Shown here: one piece after another, positions 24,875 to 33,846 of the stretch
Layout of the letters: each line of letters opens with the position of its first letter
Numbering within the stretch: the first letter of the stretch is position 1
Assembly (NCBI GenBank): GCA_964448135.1
Contig: CAYUVH010000019.1
Span: forward strand, 1 to 64,000
Source of the DNA: CAYUVH01 sp964448135
GTDB lineage: Bacteria > Verrucomicrobiota > Verrucomicrobiia > Limisphaerales > UBA8199
DNA length: 64,000 bases
Direction: 5' to 3'
Made by a program: the position numbers and the translations under genes
Notes under the pieces: generated by a model
Databases searched by the model: none
Told to the model about the DNA's origin: nothing
The model's input: the letters and a program-made list of their open reading frames with translations, nothing else

Positions 24875-26395
24875 CTACTGTGAATCTGCCACGGGCTGTT
24901 GACTGGCAGCGAGTTCGCGGAGGGCGGTCTTGAGGATTTTGCCGGTGGCGTTGCGAGGGAGGGCGGGGAGGATGGTGATGCGGGTAGGGACTTTGTAATC
25001 GGCCAGGCGTTCGCGAACGAAGGCACGCAGGGCGGGGGCGAGGGAGGTATCGCCAGAGTCGAGGGAGACGAAGGCAATCGGCTTCTCACCTTTGCGGAGA
25101 TCGGGCACGCCGATGACCGCGGCTTCTTTTACTCCTGGATATTGATAGAGAATTTCCTCCACCTCGCGCGGGTAAACGTTGATGCCGTTGACGAGGAGCA
25201 TGTCCTTCTTGCGGTCGGTGATGAAAAAATACCCTTGAGCGTCCTGGTAACCGACATCGCCGGTGAGCAGCCAGTCGTTGCGCATTGCGCGCTTCGTTTC
25301 TTCGGGGCGCTGCCAGTAGCCCATCATGACGTTGCCGCCGCGGACGCAGAGTTCGCCGATTTCGCCGGTGGGCAGAATATTGCCGGAGTCGTCCTGGATG
25401 GTGACTTCGACGTGCGGGATCGCGAGGCCGATGGAGCCGGGTTTGCGTCGGCCATCGAGCGGATTTTTGGTGACAACAGGGCTGGCTTCGGAAAGACCGT
25501 AGCCTTCGATCAGCGGGATATGGAATTTGGCTTCGAAGTCGGCGAGGATTTGGGTGGGCAAAGGCGCGGCGCCGCTGACGCACAGGCGAAACGGCAGCGG
25601 GCCGGGGAGCGGCGCGCTGACGAGGCTGCGATAAAAAGGCGGGATGTTCGGGATGACGCTGGCCTGGCGGGCGTAGATTTCGGCGAGGGCGTTGCGGACG
25701 GGGCTGAGCGATTTCACGAGGACGACCGAGCCACCGACGACCAGAGGCAGAAGCAGTCCGACGGTGAGCATGTAGCTGTGAAACATCGGCAGCATCACGG
25801 CGAAACGATCGGTTTGGACGGTTTGCAGGACGAGGCGGCAGCTCTCGACGTTGTGAAGCAGGTTCGCGTGCGAGAGCATCGCGCCCTTGGGTTTGCCGGT
25901 GGTGCCGGAGGTGTAGATGATGACGGCGAGGTCGGAGCCTAAATGGGAGTTGAGGGTTGAAGGTTGAGAGTTGAGGGTTTTGGGGGAGGCGGGCACGGAT
26001 TCGATGGCGGAAGTAGGAAATAATTGCAGCGTCGGTCGTAATCCCTTGAGCGTGGTGAAGTGGGGGCCGAGGTCTTCGTCGGTGATGAGGATGTCGATGC
26101 CGGCGTCGTTGAGGATGTGGATGACTTCGGGCGGTTTGAGAAAGTTGTTGATGGGGACGACGACGGCGCCGGCCTGCCAGGTGCCGAACAGGGCGGGGAT
26201 AAACTCGGGACAATTCTTCAGCCAGATGCCGACGCGGTCGCCGGGTTTGACGTCGAAGCCTTCGCGGAGGCGATTGGCGGTGAAGGCGGAGAGATTGAGC
26301 AGTTCGGTGTACGGATACTCGCGGTCGCCCCAGTAGAGGGCGATTTTGTCGGGTTGCCGGGTGGCCGAGGCGGCAAAGGCGGTGGACAGGTTCAT
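24875..26395 (-). CDS. Acyl-CoA synthetase (long-chain fatty acid-CoA ligase-like)
   Basis: A 506-residue ANL-superfamily adenylate-forming enzyme that activates a carboxylic acid to its CoA thioester. The ATP-binding loop is YTSGTTGKPKGAML; later motifs are GYGLSEASP, the hinge ITDRKKDMLLVNG and the catalytic lysine near the C terminus (PRNATGKILK). The substrate is probably a fatty acid, but this family is broad. Odd feature: residues about 139-151 (KTLNSQPSTLNSH) are encoded by a heptamer tandem repeat (25945-25979). The gene is convergent with thiD. Confidence 0.9.
   Translation of the reverse strand: MNLSTAFAASATRQPDKIALYWGDREYPYTELLNLSAFTANRLREGFDVKPGDRVGIWLKNCPEFIPALFGTWQAGAVVVPINNFLKPPEVIHILNDAGIDILITDEDLGPHFTTLKGLRPTLQLFPTSAIESVPASPKTLNSQPSTLNSHLGSDLAVIIYTSGTTGKPKGAMLSHANLLHNVESCRLVLQTVQTDRFAVMLPMFHSYMLTVGLLLPLVVGGSVVLVKSLSPVRNALAEIYARQASVIPNIPPFYRSLVSAPLPGPLPFRLCVSGAAPLPTQILADFEAKFHIPLIEGYGLSEASPVVTKNPLDGRRKPGSIGLAIPHVEVTIQDDSGNILPTGEIGELCVRGGNVMMGYWQRPEETKRAMRNDWLLTGDVGYQDAQGYFFITDRKKDMLLVNGINVYPREVEEILYQYPGVKEAAVIGVPDLRKGEKPIAFVSLDSGDTSLAPALRAFVRERLADYKVPTRITILPALPRNATGKILKTALRELAASQQPVADSQ
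25945..25979. repeat. In-gene heptamer tandem repeat (5 units)
   Basis: Five consecutive heptamers: GGGAGTT, GAGGGTT, GAAGGTT, GAGAGTT, GAGGGTT. They lie inside the acyl-CoA synthetase reading frame, in the N-terminal domain just before the ATP-binding loop. Since seven is not a multiple of three, gain or loss of one unit would shift the frame. Confidence 0.8.
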
Positions 26396-26530
26396 GCAGC
26401 GAAAATCATGACGGACAGAAAATTAGGGGTTGAGGCGAAGGGCGGCAAGGAACAAGCGAACGGAGGGGAAGTTGCAGGTTAACGCGACGCCTGGATTGTC
26501 ATTCGACGGCTTTGGCGTGAGGGTAGTAAT

Positions 26531-26550
26531 CAGTGGTCAGTGGTCAGTGA
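26531..26550. repeat. CAGTGGT microrepeat
   Basis: CAGTGGT-CAGTGGT-CAGTGA in the 180-bp gap between the acyl-CoA synthetase and the zinc-ribbon gene. The remainder of that gap shows nothing recognisable. Confidence 0.5.
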
Positions 26551-26575
26551 TCCGATTGAATGTGGATGTTGAGTG

Positions 26576-27124
26576 TTAACGCCAGGAGAGGGCGATTTTT
26601 ACTGTGATCAGACAGGCGAGAACGAACCAGAGCCAAAACCACCAGGAGAGTAATGGATGACGTTGTCGGCGGCGCGGCGCGGCGACGGCGCCTTCGACGA
26701 GCTTTTGCAGAAAGGCGGATTTGCAGCTGCCGCAACAGTAAGCGCCGTTGTGCATTATCATCTCTCCGATTGGAAATTCCGATTTGCATTCGGCGCAGAA
26801 GGCAATTGCCGCGGGCACCGGTTCTCCAAGGGCATCCAATCTGCCTCTTCGGCTGTAGAGAAGTTTTCCGACGGGAAGGATCAGACTTACACCGAACAAC
26901 AGTCCCACCACGCCAAACCACGGCCAGGGAATCCATTGCCGCGCGAAGTGCATGCAAATGTGCAGCAGAACCGTGATGATCGTCAGACTGACAATGAACA
27001 ATGCGATGTCCGTGGCGAATCCGAGCCGCGTGGCGCAGCGCGGGCAGGGGAATTTACGGCGGACCAGTTGGAGGTAGCGGCTCCACGTCAGCGCAAACTC
27101 ATGATGGCAGGTGGGACATTTCAC
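26576..27124 (-). CDS. Zinc-ribbon membrane protein
   Basis: A 182-residue protein with two zinc-ribbon-like parts and three hydrophobic segments. It starts at a GTG followed directly by the first ribbon (KCPTCHHEF, then FPCPRCATRLGF). Two membrane helices follow (FIVSLTIITVLLHICMHF and PWFGVVGLLFGVSLILPV), then a second cysteine cluster (FCAECKSEF and YCCGSCKSAFLQKL) and a last helix near the C terminus. The second cluster resembles the CxxC segments found next to RDD or GYF domains in this phylum. The frame is open for another 127 codons upstream but those residues look non-native. Function unknown. Confidence 0.7.
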   Translation of the reverse strand: MKCPTCHHEFALTWSRYLQLVRRKFPCPRCATRLGFATDIALFIVSLTIITVLLHICMHFARQWIPWPWFGVVGLLFGVSLILPVGKLLYSRRGRLDALGEPVPAAIAFCAECKSEFPIGEMIMHNGAYCCGSCKSAFLQKLVEGAVAAPRRRQRHPLLSWWFWLWFVLACLITVKIALSWR

Positions 27125-27232
27125 GGGCGCGCTCAGGCTTAAGCGAAATCCCGCGGCGCGACAAGCTGGAGGTCGGGCTCTGGTGTTCGCGCTTGAAATC
27201 GGCGACTGATTGCCATTTAATCGGTTAACACC

Positions 27233-27931
27233 ATGGAAGGCATTGAGGATGCGGCGCGCGATCTCCGGGAAACGAACGAGCGCCTTTACGGGCAACCTCA
27301 CGAGTATCGCGAGGTGGATGCGCAAACATTCCAACATCTCGACCTGGGCTTCTACGATCGGACGCGTGATGCACTGATCGCCCTGGGTTGCACCTGGCTT
27401 GCGGATGTGGAGGACGTGACGATCAAGGGGATGGCGTTTGATCTGCGGACGTTCATTCGCATGATGACTTCGCCGGAAAAGACCGTGGCGATCGGGCTCT
27501 TCCATCCCAAGCCGAAGTGGTGGATCCGCCTGCTGCTGTGGGTGCTGCGCGCGAAGGTGGGCCGTACGATTGATTGCGAGACGGAATGTTCAAACGGGAT
27601 TTATATTGTCACCAGCAACGCGGCGCTAGCCGGGAAGATGAACACGCCGCCGGGTTTCGATATGCAATATTTCCCGGCGAACACGGATCATCTTGCGGTG
27701 TTCCAGGCTCACGTCGAGCGATTGCAGAAGTATCTCGCGGCGAATCCCGGCGTTGCAGCGACACCCCTCAACAATTACGAAGAGGCGCTCGCAATGCAGC
27801 ATCGCATGCACGCGGCCAAATCCGCGTATCGGAAATCGATCGGTTATGCGACGGAGGAAGAATTGCGCCGGATGGGGGCGACGAAAAAGATGGCGAAGGA
27901 AATCAAACGGGAGCTGGGTGGGGAGGAGTAG
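27233..27931 (+). CDS. Hypothetical protein, 232 residues
   Basis: A soluble protein with no signal peptide. Codon usage and composition look coding. The visible features are a central moderately hydrophobic stretch (KPKWWIRLLLWVLRAKVG), a Cys pair (DCETECSNGIYIVTSNAAL) and a C-terminal helical, charged tail (TEEELRRMGATKKMAKEIKR). I do not recognise the family. It is divergent from the zinc-ribbon gene across a 108-bp gap. Confidence 0.65.
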   Translation: MEGIEDAARDLRETNERLYGQPHEYREVDAQTFQHLDLGFYDRTRDALIALGCTWLADVEDVTIKGMAFDLRTFIRMMTSPEKTVAIGLFHPKPKWWIRLLLWVLRAKVGRTIDCETECSNGIYIVTSNAALAGKMNTPPGFDMQYFPANTDHLAVFQAHVERLQKYLAANPGVAATPLNNYEEALAMQHRMHAAKSAYRKSIGYATEEELRRMGATKKMAKEIKRELGGEE

Positions 27932-28068
27932 CAGGGAGGGGAGGCCCCGCGTGGTGACACTTCGCGGAACCCGGCCTTTTGTCCGATGTCGCTATTTTAG
28001 CGCGCGCTTGCCCGGCCATTTCTGAAGGAACACACTTATCCAATATTCGTAATAAACCTCCACGATTC

Positions 28069-28256
28069 ATGAAAACAAAGTTAGACACCAAAAGCGCAGT
28101 GATCGGTTTGGGAATGGGCGTTTTGATTGCCCTGGCGGCCAGGGCGGCAGCCATGGTTTGGTGCTCGACACGGTGACGGGAAAAGTCTGGGTGGGTTTTG
28201 TGCCATCCAGTGGGAGTAGCGATCCGCAGTTTTTGCAGGCAAAGAGTGGTGAATAA
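28069..28256 (+). pseudogene. Frameshifted small exported protein gene
   Basis: Frame 1 starts MKTKLDTKSAVIGLGMGVLI and runs to ALAARAAAM, a typical short signal/anchor. The continuation lies in another frame: GGSHGLVLDTVTGKVWVGFV, then PSSGSSDPQFLQAKSGE and a TAA at 28254-28256. Small PVC proteins with this signal-plus-VDTVTGQVW architecture usually have a longer stretch between these parts, so a small deletion plus frameshift near 28145 is likely. A sequencing error is the alternative. Confidence 0.5.
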
Positions 28257-28341
28257 CCGGGCGCCGGTTGGTGGGTAGTTAGGTTTGGTTCGCCAATGAG
28301 CGAAATGAGCAGGTCCACACAATACTCTCGAAGTCGCGACA

Positions 28342-28602
28342 ATGAACGCACCACGGAAGGCCGCTGGAAAAAGATTAGGTAAGCGCGAATTGCTTTATGC
28401 ACCCAAGGGCAAATTCGTGCTTTACGAATACACGGCGGAAATGATGGGTGATCCGGATCTAACTCCCGAGGTGTGTATCTTCGATAGCGAAGCGGAGGCT
28501 CGCCAGTTTGCTGAGGATCACTACCTCGCTCGATTTTGCAGGTATATCATTTTTGATGAGTCGCGTGAAATCGGTCAAATTCCGGATGAGTCCTGGCTTT
28601 AA
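28342..28602 (+). CDS. Hypothetical protein, 86 residues
   Basis: A small soluble protein: basic N terminus (NAPRKAAGKRLGKREL), beta-rich middle (KGKFVLYEYTAEMMGD), then an acidic helix (FDSEAEARQFAEDHYLARF) and an acidic end. It has no signal peptide and no recognised domain. The composition favours a real gene, but the ATG has no strong ribosome binding site. It is convergent with the sulfatase gene, with only 12 bp between stops. Confidence 0.5.
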   Translation: MNAPRKAAGKRLGKRELLYAPKGKFVLYEYTAEMMGDPDLTPEVCIFDSEAEARQFAEDHYLARFCRYIIFDESREIGQIPDESWL

Positions 28603-28614
28603 CTTGCACTTCGG

Positions 28615-30066
28615 CTATTTCCCCTTCGGATTGACGGGGTGCTCGGAGTAGCCGGGCGGGCGGTTCTCGGTGCCGGGGGTGGCGGTGAGGGTGTCGCCGA
28701 GGGTTTGGCGTTCGCGCTGGAGGAGGTCTTCGAGGTGTTTTTGGACAGCGGGTTCGTCTTTGAGGACGGATTTTTGTTCGGGGAGGTCGAGAGTCAGATC
28801 GTAGAGGGCTTCGGGCATGGGAACTTGGGCGAAGGCGTCGCGGCGGTAGATGTCTTCGTTTTGGAGGATGTTTTGGGCGCGGAGTTTGTAATTGTTTTCG
28901 CGGACGGCGTGGAGTTCGGTGCCGAAGTAGTAGTAAAAGTGGGGCCAGGGGGATTTGGCGCCGGGTGCGCCGGTGATGAGGGCGACGGCGTCGTGGCCGT
29001 CAATGGGTTTGGTGGGGTGGAGTTCGATGCCGGCGAGGGCGGCGAAAGTGGGAAGGAGGTCCATGGCGGTGAGGATTTCGTCGCTGACGCGGCCGGGATT
29101 TTGGAGGAGGCCGGGGCCCCAGATGACGCAGGGAACGCGGAAGCCGCCTTCGTAGGTGCTGGTCTTGCCGTTGCGCAGGGGGAAGGCGGAGCCGCCGTCG
29201 CGACCTTTGACGAGCCAGGGGCCGTTGTCGGAGAAGAAGATGAGGAGGGTGTGGTCGTCGAGCCTGGTTTCTTTGAGGGTCTTCACGATTTCGCCCACGC
29301 TCCAGTCGATTTCTTCAACGGCGTCGCCGTAGAGTCCGCGGGGGGAGTGGCCGGCGAAGCGTTTGCCGGGGGTGAGCGGGGTGTGGGGCATGTTGTGGGC
29401 GAGGTAGAGGAAGAAGGGTTGCTCGCGGTGGTCGCGGATGAAGGCGGTGGCTTTGTCGGTGTAGGTGGCGGTGAGTTCGTCCATGACGGGCTTCTTTTCC
29501 AGGCGATTGGTCTGGCTGATGAAATAGAAGGGTTTCATGTCGTTGCTGTAGGGGACGCCGAAATAGTAGTCGAAGCCCTGGCGGATGGGGTTGAATTCGG
29601 GGGCGTCGCCGAGGTGCCATTTGCCGATGATGCCGGAGTAGTAGCCGGCGGGTTTGAGGATTTCGGGGATGATGGATTCGTCGGGGTTCAGGCCGAGCTT
29701 GGAACCGGCGTGGATGACTTTGACGTAGGATTTGTTCGTGGTGCCGCCGTACTCGGGTTGGTTGACGAGGTCGTCGCCCATGCCGACGCGGGCGGGGTAA
29801 CAGCCGGTGAGAAACGCGGCACGGCTGGGCGTGCAGACGGGCGCGCCGACGTAGAAGCTGGTGAAACGCGCGCCTTCGCGGGCGAGCTGATCGAGGTTGG
29901 GCGTTTTGATGAGCGGGCTGCCGAAGCAACCGAGGTCGTTGTAGCCGAGGTCGTCGGCGAGGATGACGATGAAATTGGGTTGGCTTGGGGCGGCTTGGGC
30001 GGCGGGGAGGGAGGTGAGCCAGAGCAGGAGGAACAGATATGCAACGAAGGGGGCGAAGCGTTTCAT
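28615..30066 (-). CDS. Secreted sulfatase, CTPSR type
   Basis: A 483-residue sulfatase of the alkaline-phosphatase superfamily that hydrolyses sulfate esters in the periplasm or outside the cell. The signal peptide ends at AAQA (about residue 25). Metal ligands are in ILADDLGYNDLGCFG; Cys78 in VCTPSRAAFLTG would be converted to formylglycine. IGKWHLGD and the late FFSDNGP motif are also present. It belongs to a different subgroup from the three CTAGR sulfatases downstream. It diverges from the pseudopilin/sensor-kinase operon across a 171-bp gap. Confidence 0.93.
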   Translation of the reverse strand: MKRFAPFVAYLFLLLWLTSLPAAQAAPSQPNFIVILADDLGYNDLGCFGSPLIKTPNLDQLAREGARFTSFYVGAPVCTPSRAAFLTGCYPARVGMGDDLVNQPEYGGTTNKSYVKVIHAGSKLGLNPDESIIPEILKPAGYYSGIIGKWHLGDAPEFNPIRQGFDYYFGVPYSNDMKPFYFISQTNRLEKKPVMDELTATYTDKATAFIRDHREQPFFLYLAHNMPHTPLTPGKRFAGHSPRGLYGDAVEEIDWSVGEIVKTLKETRLDDHTLLIFFSDNGPWLVKGRDGGSAFPLRNGKTSTYEGGFRVPCVIWGPGLLQNPGRVSDEILTAMDLLPTFAALAGIELHPTKPIDGHDAVALITGAPGAKSPWPHFYYYFGTELHAVRENNYKLRAQNILQNEDIYRRDAFAQVPMPEALYDLTLDLPEQKSVLKDEPAVQKHLEDLLQRERQTLGDTLTATPGTENRPPGYSEHPVNPKGK

Positions 30067-30138
30067 TTAGGCGACACGTTAGGGGGCGGCGTGCAGAATC
30101 GCCAGAGGAATGGAGTCTGACCTGACCCATTGACCAGC

Positions 30139-30167
30139 TTGAATTTACGCAACGGGAGAGGTATTCT
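30139..30167 (+). promoter_or_regulatory. Candidate promoter of the pseudopilin-kinase-regulator operon
   Basis: TTGAAT (30139-30144), a 17-bp spacer and TATTCT (30162-30167), placing a transcription start about 65 bases before the ATG at 30238. The motif match is moderate and assumes a sigma-70-like factor. Confidence 0.35.
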
Positions 30168-30237
30168 TGGGAGTTCCAACGGGAAATCATTGGTGAGCCA
30201 AACGGCGGCGGCATTTTTGCTTTCGGGCATCGGGTAG

Positions 30238-31005
30238 ATGAAGAGAACTTGGACAGGACGGGGACGGGGATCAGGCGCAATGGGATTTACGCTCATTGAG
30301 TTGCTGGTGGTCATTGCCATCATCGCGATCCTGGCGGCCATGCTGCTGCCGGCGCTGGCGAAGTCGAAGGAGCAGGCGAAATCCGTCCGGTGCCTTTCGA
30401 ACCTGAAACAGCTTTCGCTGGCGGCGCACCTTTACGTGCAGGATGAAGGACAGGCGCTGCCGTGGTCGGAAAAGTATTGGACCGCGCCGTCGAACCAGAA
30501 TTTCAATTACACGGATCCGACGTCGGCGACCTTTCATCAGAATTTTTACGCGCAGCTACGGGCGTATGTGGGAGAGAACGATGGATTTTGGTATTGTCCG
30601 TCGGCGTACGAAGACAAGTCGCTGACGGTGGCGGGCAATACGAGTCCGTTGCTGGGTTACCTGGGAAATGTTTACGCGGTTGGAGTGACGGTGTCGGGTG
30701 TGGCGGAGACGATGCCCAAGAAGCAGTCGCAATTGCTCAAGCCGAGCCTGGCGAAATTGTTCGTGGACAATGGCGCGAACTGGCAGGGGGTATCCATTCA
30801 GGTGACCGCACGCAGCTCCGTGTCGTCCATCCCGGTAACGCCCGTGGCACTGCATCGCGGCGGTCTCAATATTGCGCTGGCGGACGGCAGCGCGCGCTAT
30901 GTGAAGCCGGCGGAGTTCAATCGTCCGGGCGGGCCGTCGGTCACGCTGCAGGATGATGCCCGGCAAAACTGGTGGCGCGAGGGCGCGGTGGATTTGCAGC
31001 CGTGA
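30238..31005 (+). CDS. Prepilin-like protein with H-X9-DG signature
   Basis: A 255-residue protein with a class III signal, MGFTLIELLVVIAIIAILAA, here with the standard Gly before Phe. The globular part includes CLSNLKQLSLAAHLYVQDEG (the standard helix after the membrane segment), YCPSAYEDK, and HRGGLNIALADG, matching His-X9-Asp-Gly. It is probably processed by prepilin peptidase. Its stop overlaps the start of the sensor-kinase gene (GTGA), so the two proteins are made together; a role as a surface or periplasmic partner of the sensor is possible but unproven. Confidence 0.85.
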   Translation: MKRTWTGRGRGSGAMGFTLIELLVVIAIIAILAAMLLPALAKSKEQAKSVRCLSNLKQLSLAAHLYVQDEGQALPWSEKYWTAPSNQNFNYTDPTSATFHQNFYAQLRAYVGENDGFWYCPSAYEDKSLTVAGNTSPLLGYLGNVYAVGVTVSGVAETMPKKQSQLLKPSLAKLFVDNGANWQGVSIQVTARSSVSSIPVTPVALHRGGLNIALADGSARYVKPAEFNRPGGPSVTLQDDARQNWWREGAVDLQP

Positions 31006-33185
31006 AGAAGAATCGTTTTACGCGCGCGGAACTGGGGTTGGTGCTGCTGCTGGCCTTCGGCGGGTTGGCGTGCCCCGGCGCGGAGTCCGAGAGCGCGCCG
31101 TTGAATATCCTGCTGCTTTGCTCGGGGGATTATTTCACACCCGGCGGCATGGCGCAGGACCGGGCGATGCGCGAGACCATCAACGCCGGGAGCGGACGGA
31201 CGATCACCTATTTCCTGGAAACCCTGCACGCCAATACCATTTCGGCGACCGGCTTCGACGGGGAGTTCGCGAAATTCACGCGGCAGAAATACGCGGGACA
31301 TAAAATTGATCTCATCATCACGGGCGGCACGGCGGCGCTGAATTTTGTGGACCGGAATCGCGCGGAATTCTGGCCGGAAGCGCCGGTGGTGTTCACCAGC
31401 GTGGGCGAAGCCACGGCGCGCGACCGGAAGTTCGCGCCGGGGATCACGGGTGTGACGATGAAATTCGATCTGGGGGCGACGCTTGATCTGGCGGTGCGCC
31501 TCCAGCCCGGTGCGCCTCAAATCGTGGTGGTGACGGGTGCTTCGGAGGCGGACCATTACTGGCTGCCAATCATTCAGGATCATTTGCGAGCGCACCACTC
31601 CGGGCTGCCGGTGACCTACCTGACCAATCATACGATGCCGCAACTGGAGAAGGAGTTGGGCGGACTGCGGCGCGACAACATCGTGTTTTATCCGGGGCTG
31701 GTCGCCGACGCGGCCGGGCGACGGTACGTTCCACGCGACGCGGCCGAAAAGCTGGCGGCTGCGTCGGGCGCGCCGATGTACGGGGTTTACGAAACGTTGT
31801 TGGATCACGGCGTGGTCGGAGGCATGGTGGCGAGTTTTGCGGAGCACGGCCGCCAGGCGGGGGAGGAGGCGTTGCGGGTTCTGGCGGGCGGAAAGGCCGG
31901 CGTCGGTCCGGTAACAATGTCCACGGCCAGCGCACCCGTGGTGGACTGGCGGCTGTTGCAGAAGTGGGGGATCAGCGAAGACCGTCTCCCGCCCGGGACC
32001 ACGGTGCTTTTCAAGCCGCCGAGTCTGTGGAGCCAGCACAAATGGCTGATTATCGGCGCACTGGCCGTGATGGTGGGGCAGACGGTGACCATCGCCGGGC
32101 TGGTGGCGCAACGCGGGCGGCGAAAGCGGGCGGAGATGTCCGCTCGAGAGAATGAGGCACGCATGAAACTGGCCGCGGAATCGGCGCGACTGGGAATTTG
32201 GGCGCGGGATGTAAAGCAGGACAACATCTGGGCGACGGAACGGTGGCGGCAGTTGTTTGGCTTCCTGCCGGACGAAGCGATCACGTTTCAGAAATTCCTC
32301 GGGCGCCTGCATCCGGAGGATCGCGAGCGCGTGCGGGGGATTGTCCAGCGCGCGCTCGAGCAGCGCAGCGGATATGAATTGGAACATCGCATCGTGCTGC
32401 CGGACAATTCGGTGCGGTGGATTGCGTCGCGTGGAGCGGCGATGTCGCGCAATGGCAATGGCAACGGCGCGCCCGAACGGACTTTGGGGGCGAGCATGGA
32501 CATCACGGCGCGGCGGCAGGCGGATGAAGAAATGCGGCAATTGAGCGGCCGGCTGATTCACGCGCAGGAAGAGGAACGCCGGCGGATCGCGCGCGAGCTG
32601 CACGACGATTTGAATCAGCGGTTGGCGTTGCTCTCGGTGGATTTGGAACTCCTGGGGCAGGAGGGAATGAACGGTCACGCTAATAGCCGGATCGGCCAGA
32701 TCAGCGCGCAGGTACGCGAATTGTCCTCGGATGTCCACAAGCTCGCGTATCAATTGCATCCGGCGAAGCTGGATCAACTGGGGCTGGTGGCGGCCGCGGG
32801 GAGTTGTTGCCGGGAGCTGGCGCAGCAGTCGGGCGTGAAAATCGAATTCACCCACGAGAACGTGCCCCGGAATTTGCCCGCGGAAATTGCGCTCTGCCTG
32901 TTCCGGATCCTGCAGGAAGCGTTGCACAATATGGTCAAGCACAGCGGCGCCAAAGACGCGCGGGTAAAGCTGGTGGCGCGGACGGAGGAGATTCGGCTGG
33001 AGGTGAGCGACGATGGGAAGGGCTTCGAAGTCGAGCACGCGCGGCGGAACGGCGGCCTGGGGATGCTGAGCATGCAGGAGCGGCTGCGCTTGGTGCACGG
33101 CGAGATTGCAGTGCATTCGCGGCCGGGGCAGGGGACGCGCGTGGAGTTGAGCGTTCCCCTCGTGACGAAGGAGGTGGCCGTATGA
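31002..33185 (+). CDS. Hybrid-architecture sensor histidine kinase with periplasmic binding-protein-like domain
   Basis: A 727-residue membrane sensor. Order: signal peptide/TM (LGLVLLLAFGGLACPGAE); an extracytoplasmic domain of about 320 residues that resembles ABC transporter substrate-binding proteins (LNILLLCSGDYFTPGG, DLIITGGTAALNFV, GVTMKFD, DNIVFYPG); one membrane helix (about residues 346-366); a PAS domain ending GASMDITARR; a HisKA_3 domain with phosphoacceptor His534 in RRRIARELHDDLNQRLALL; and a HATPase domain (DDGKGFEVEH, GGLGMLSMQERL). The GTG start at 31002 overlaps the preceding stop and creates the signal peptide. Partner regulator follows with an ATGA overlap. The ligand is unknown. 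Confidence 0.92.
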   Translation: MKKNRFTRAELGLVLLLAFGGLACPGAESESAPLNILLLCSGDYFTPGGMAQDRAMRETINAGSGRTITYFLETLHANTISATGFDGEFAKFTRQKYAGHKIDLIITGGTAALNFVDRNRAEFWPEAPVVFTSVGEATARDRKFAPGITGVTMKFDLGATLDLAVRLQPGAPQIVVVTGASEADHYWLPIIQDHLRAHHSGLPVTYLTNHTMPQLEKELGGLRRDNIVFYPGLVADAAGRRYVPRDAAEKLAAASGAPMYGVYETLLDHGVVGGMVASFAEHGRQAGEEALRVLAGGKAGVGPVTMSTASAPVVDWRLLQKWGISEDRLPPGTTVLFKPPSLWSQHKWLIIGALAVMVGQTVTIAGLVAQRGRRKRAEMSARENEARMKLAAESARLGIWARDVKQDNIWATERWRQLFGFLPDEAITFQKFLGRLHPEDRERVRGIVQRALEQRSGYELEHRIVLPDNSVRWIASRGAAMSRNGNGNGAPERTLGASMDITARRQADEEMRQLSGRLIHAQEEERRRIARELHDDLNQRLALLSVDLELLGQEGMNGHANSRIGQISAQVRELSSDVHKLAYQLHPAKLDQLGLVAAAGSCCRELAQQSGVKIEFTHENVPRNLPAEIALCLFRILQEALHNMVKHSGAKDARVKLVARTEEIRLEVSDDGKGFEVEHARRNGGLGMLSMQERLRLVHGEIAVHSRPGQGTRVELSVPLVTKEVAV

Positions 33186-33838
33186 ACCGCGCCCGGGTTT
33201 TGATCGCGGACGATCACGCGCTGTTGCTGGATGCGTTCAAGCGATTGCTGGAGTCGGAGTTTGAAGTGGTGGGGACGGTGACCGACGGCCAGGCTTTGGT
33301 GAAGATGGCCGAGGCGCTGAAGCCCGATGTGATACTCGCTGATCTTTCCATGCCGCGGTTGAATGGATTGGATGCGGCGGAACGCTTGCTGACGCGATGG
33401 CCAGACACGAGATTTTTGATTTTGACGGCGAACGAAGACCCGGAGCTGGCGGCGGAAGCGATTCGGCGAGGGGCGGCAGGTTACCTATTGAAAAAATCCG
33501 CCTCTGCCGAATTGTTCGAGGCCATCCGGCAGGTATTGGACGGGAAAGTGTTTGTCACGCGGGCAGTCACGAAGGTGCCCACCGCGGTTTTCGTCGCGGA
33601 GGCACGCAAGGCCGGTCCGGCGCGCTCCCTGAGCCTGCGCCAGCGCGAGGTTCTTCAGTTGCTGGCCGAAGGAAAATCCATGAAAGAGGCCGCGGACGTT
33701 CTCGGCGTCGCCACCCGCACCATCGCCTTCCACAAATATGCCATGATCGAGCAGCTCGGCCTGGCGAACGGCGCGGAGCTGGTTCAGCACGCGGTGAAGC
33801 TGGGATTGGTATCGGGTGGTTCTTCAGCGAGGGCCTAA
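33182..33838 (+). CDS. NarL/FixJ-type response regulator
   Basis: A 218-residue regulator with an N-terminal receiver (phosphoacceptor Asp54 in VILADLSMPRLNG; acidic pair in IADDH) and a LuxR-type helix-turn-helix (LSLRQREVLQLLAEGKSMKE, then AADVLGVATRTIAFHKYAM). The ATG overlaps the kinase stop as ATGA. It is the evident partner of the HisKA_3 kinase. The DNA target is unknown; the divergent and downstream sulfatase genes are the nearest candidates. Confidence 0.93.
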   Translation: MNRARVLIADDHALLLDAFKRLLESEFEVVGTVTDGQALVKMAEALKPDVILADLSMPRLNGLDAAERLLTRWPDTRFLILTANEDPELAAEAIRRGAAGYLLKKSASAELFEAIRQVLDGKVFVTRAVTKVPTAVFVAEARKAGPARSLSLRQREVLQLLAEGKSMKEAADVLGVATRTIAFHKYAMIEQLGLANGAELVQHAVKLGLVSGGSSARA

Positions 33839-33846
33839 CTCCCGGT

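Noticed and set aside
28639..30120. Plus-strand open frame of 493 codons
   Set aside because: Antisense to the sulfatase gene; Gly/Val/Glu/Phe-rich with no structure; the sulfatase motifs on the other strand are decisive.
30897..33116. Minus-strand open frame of 739 codons
   Set aside because: Antisense to the sensor kinase, with Arg/His/Gln bias and no domain.
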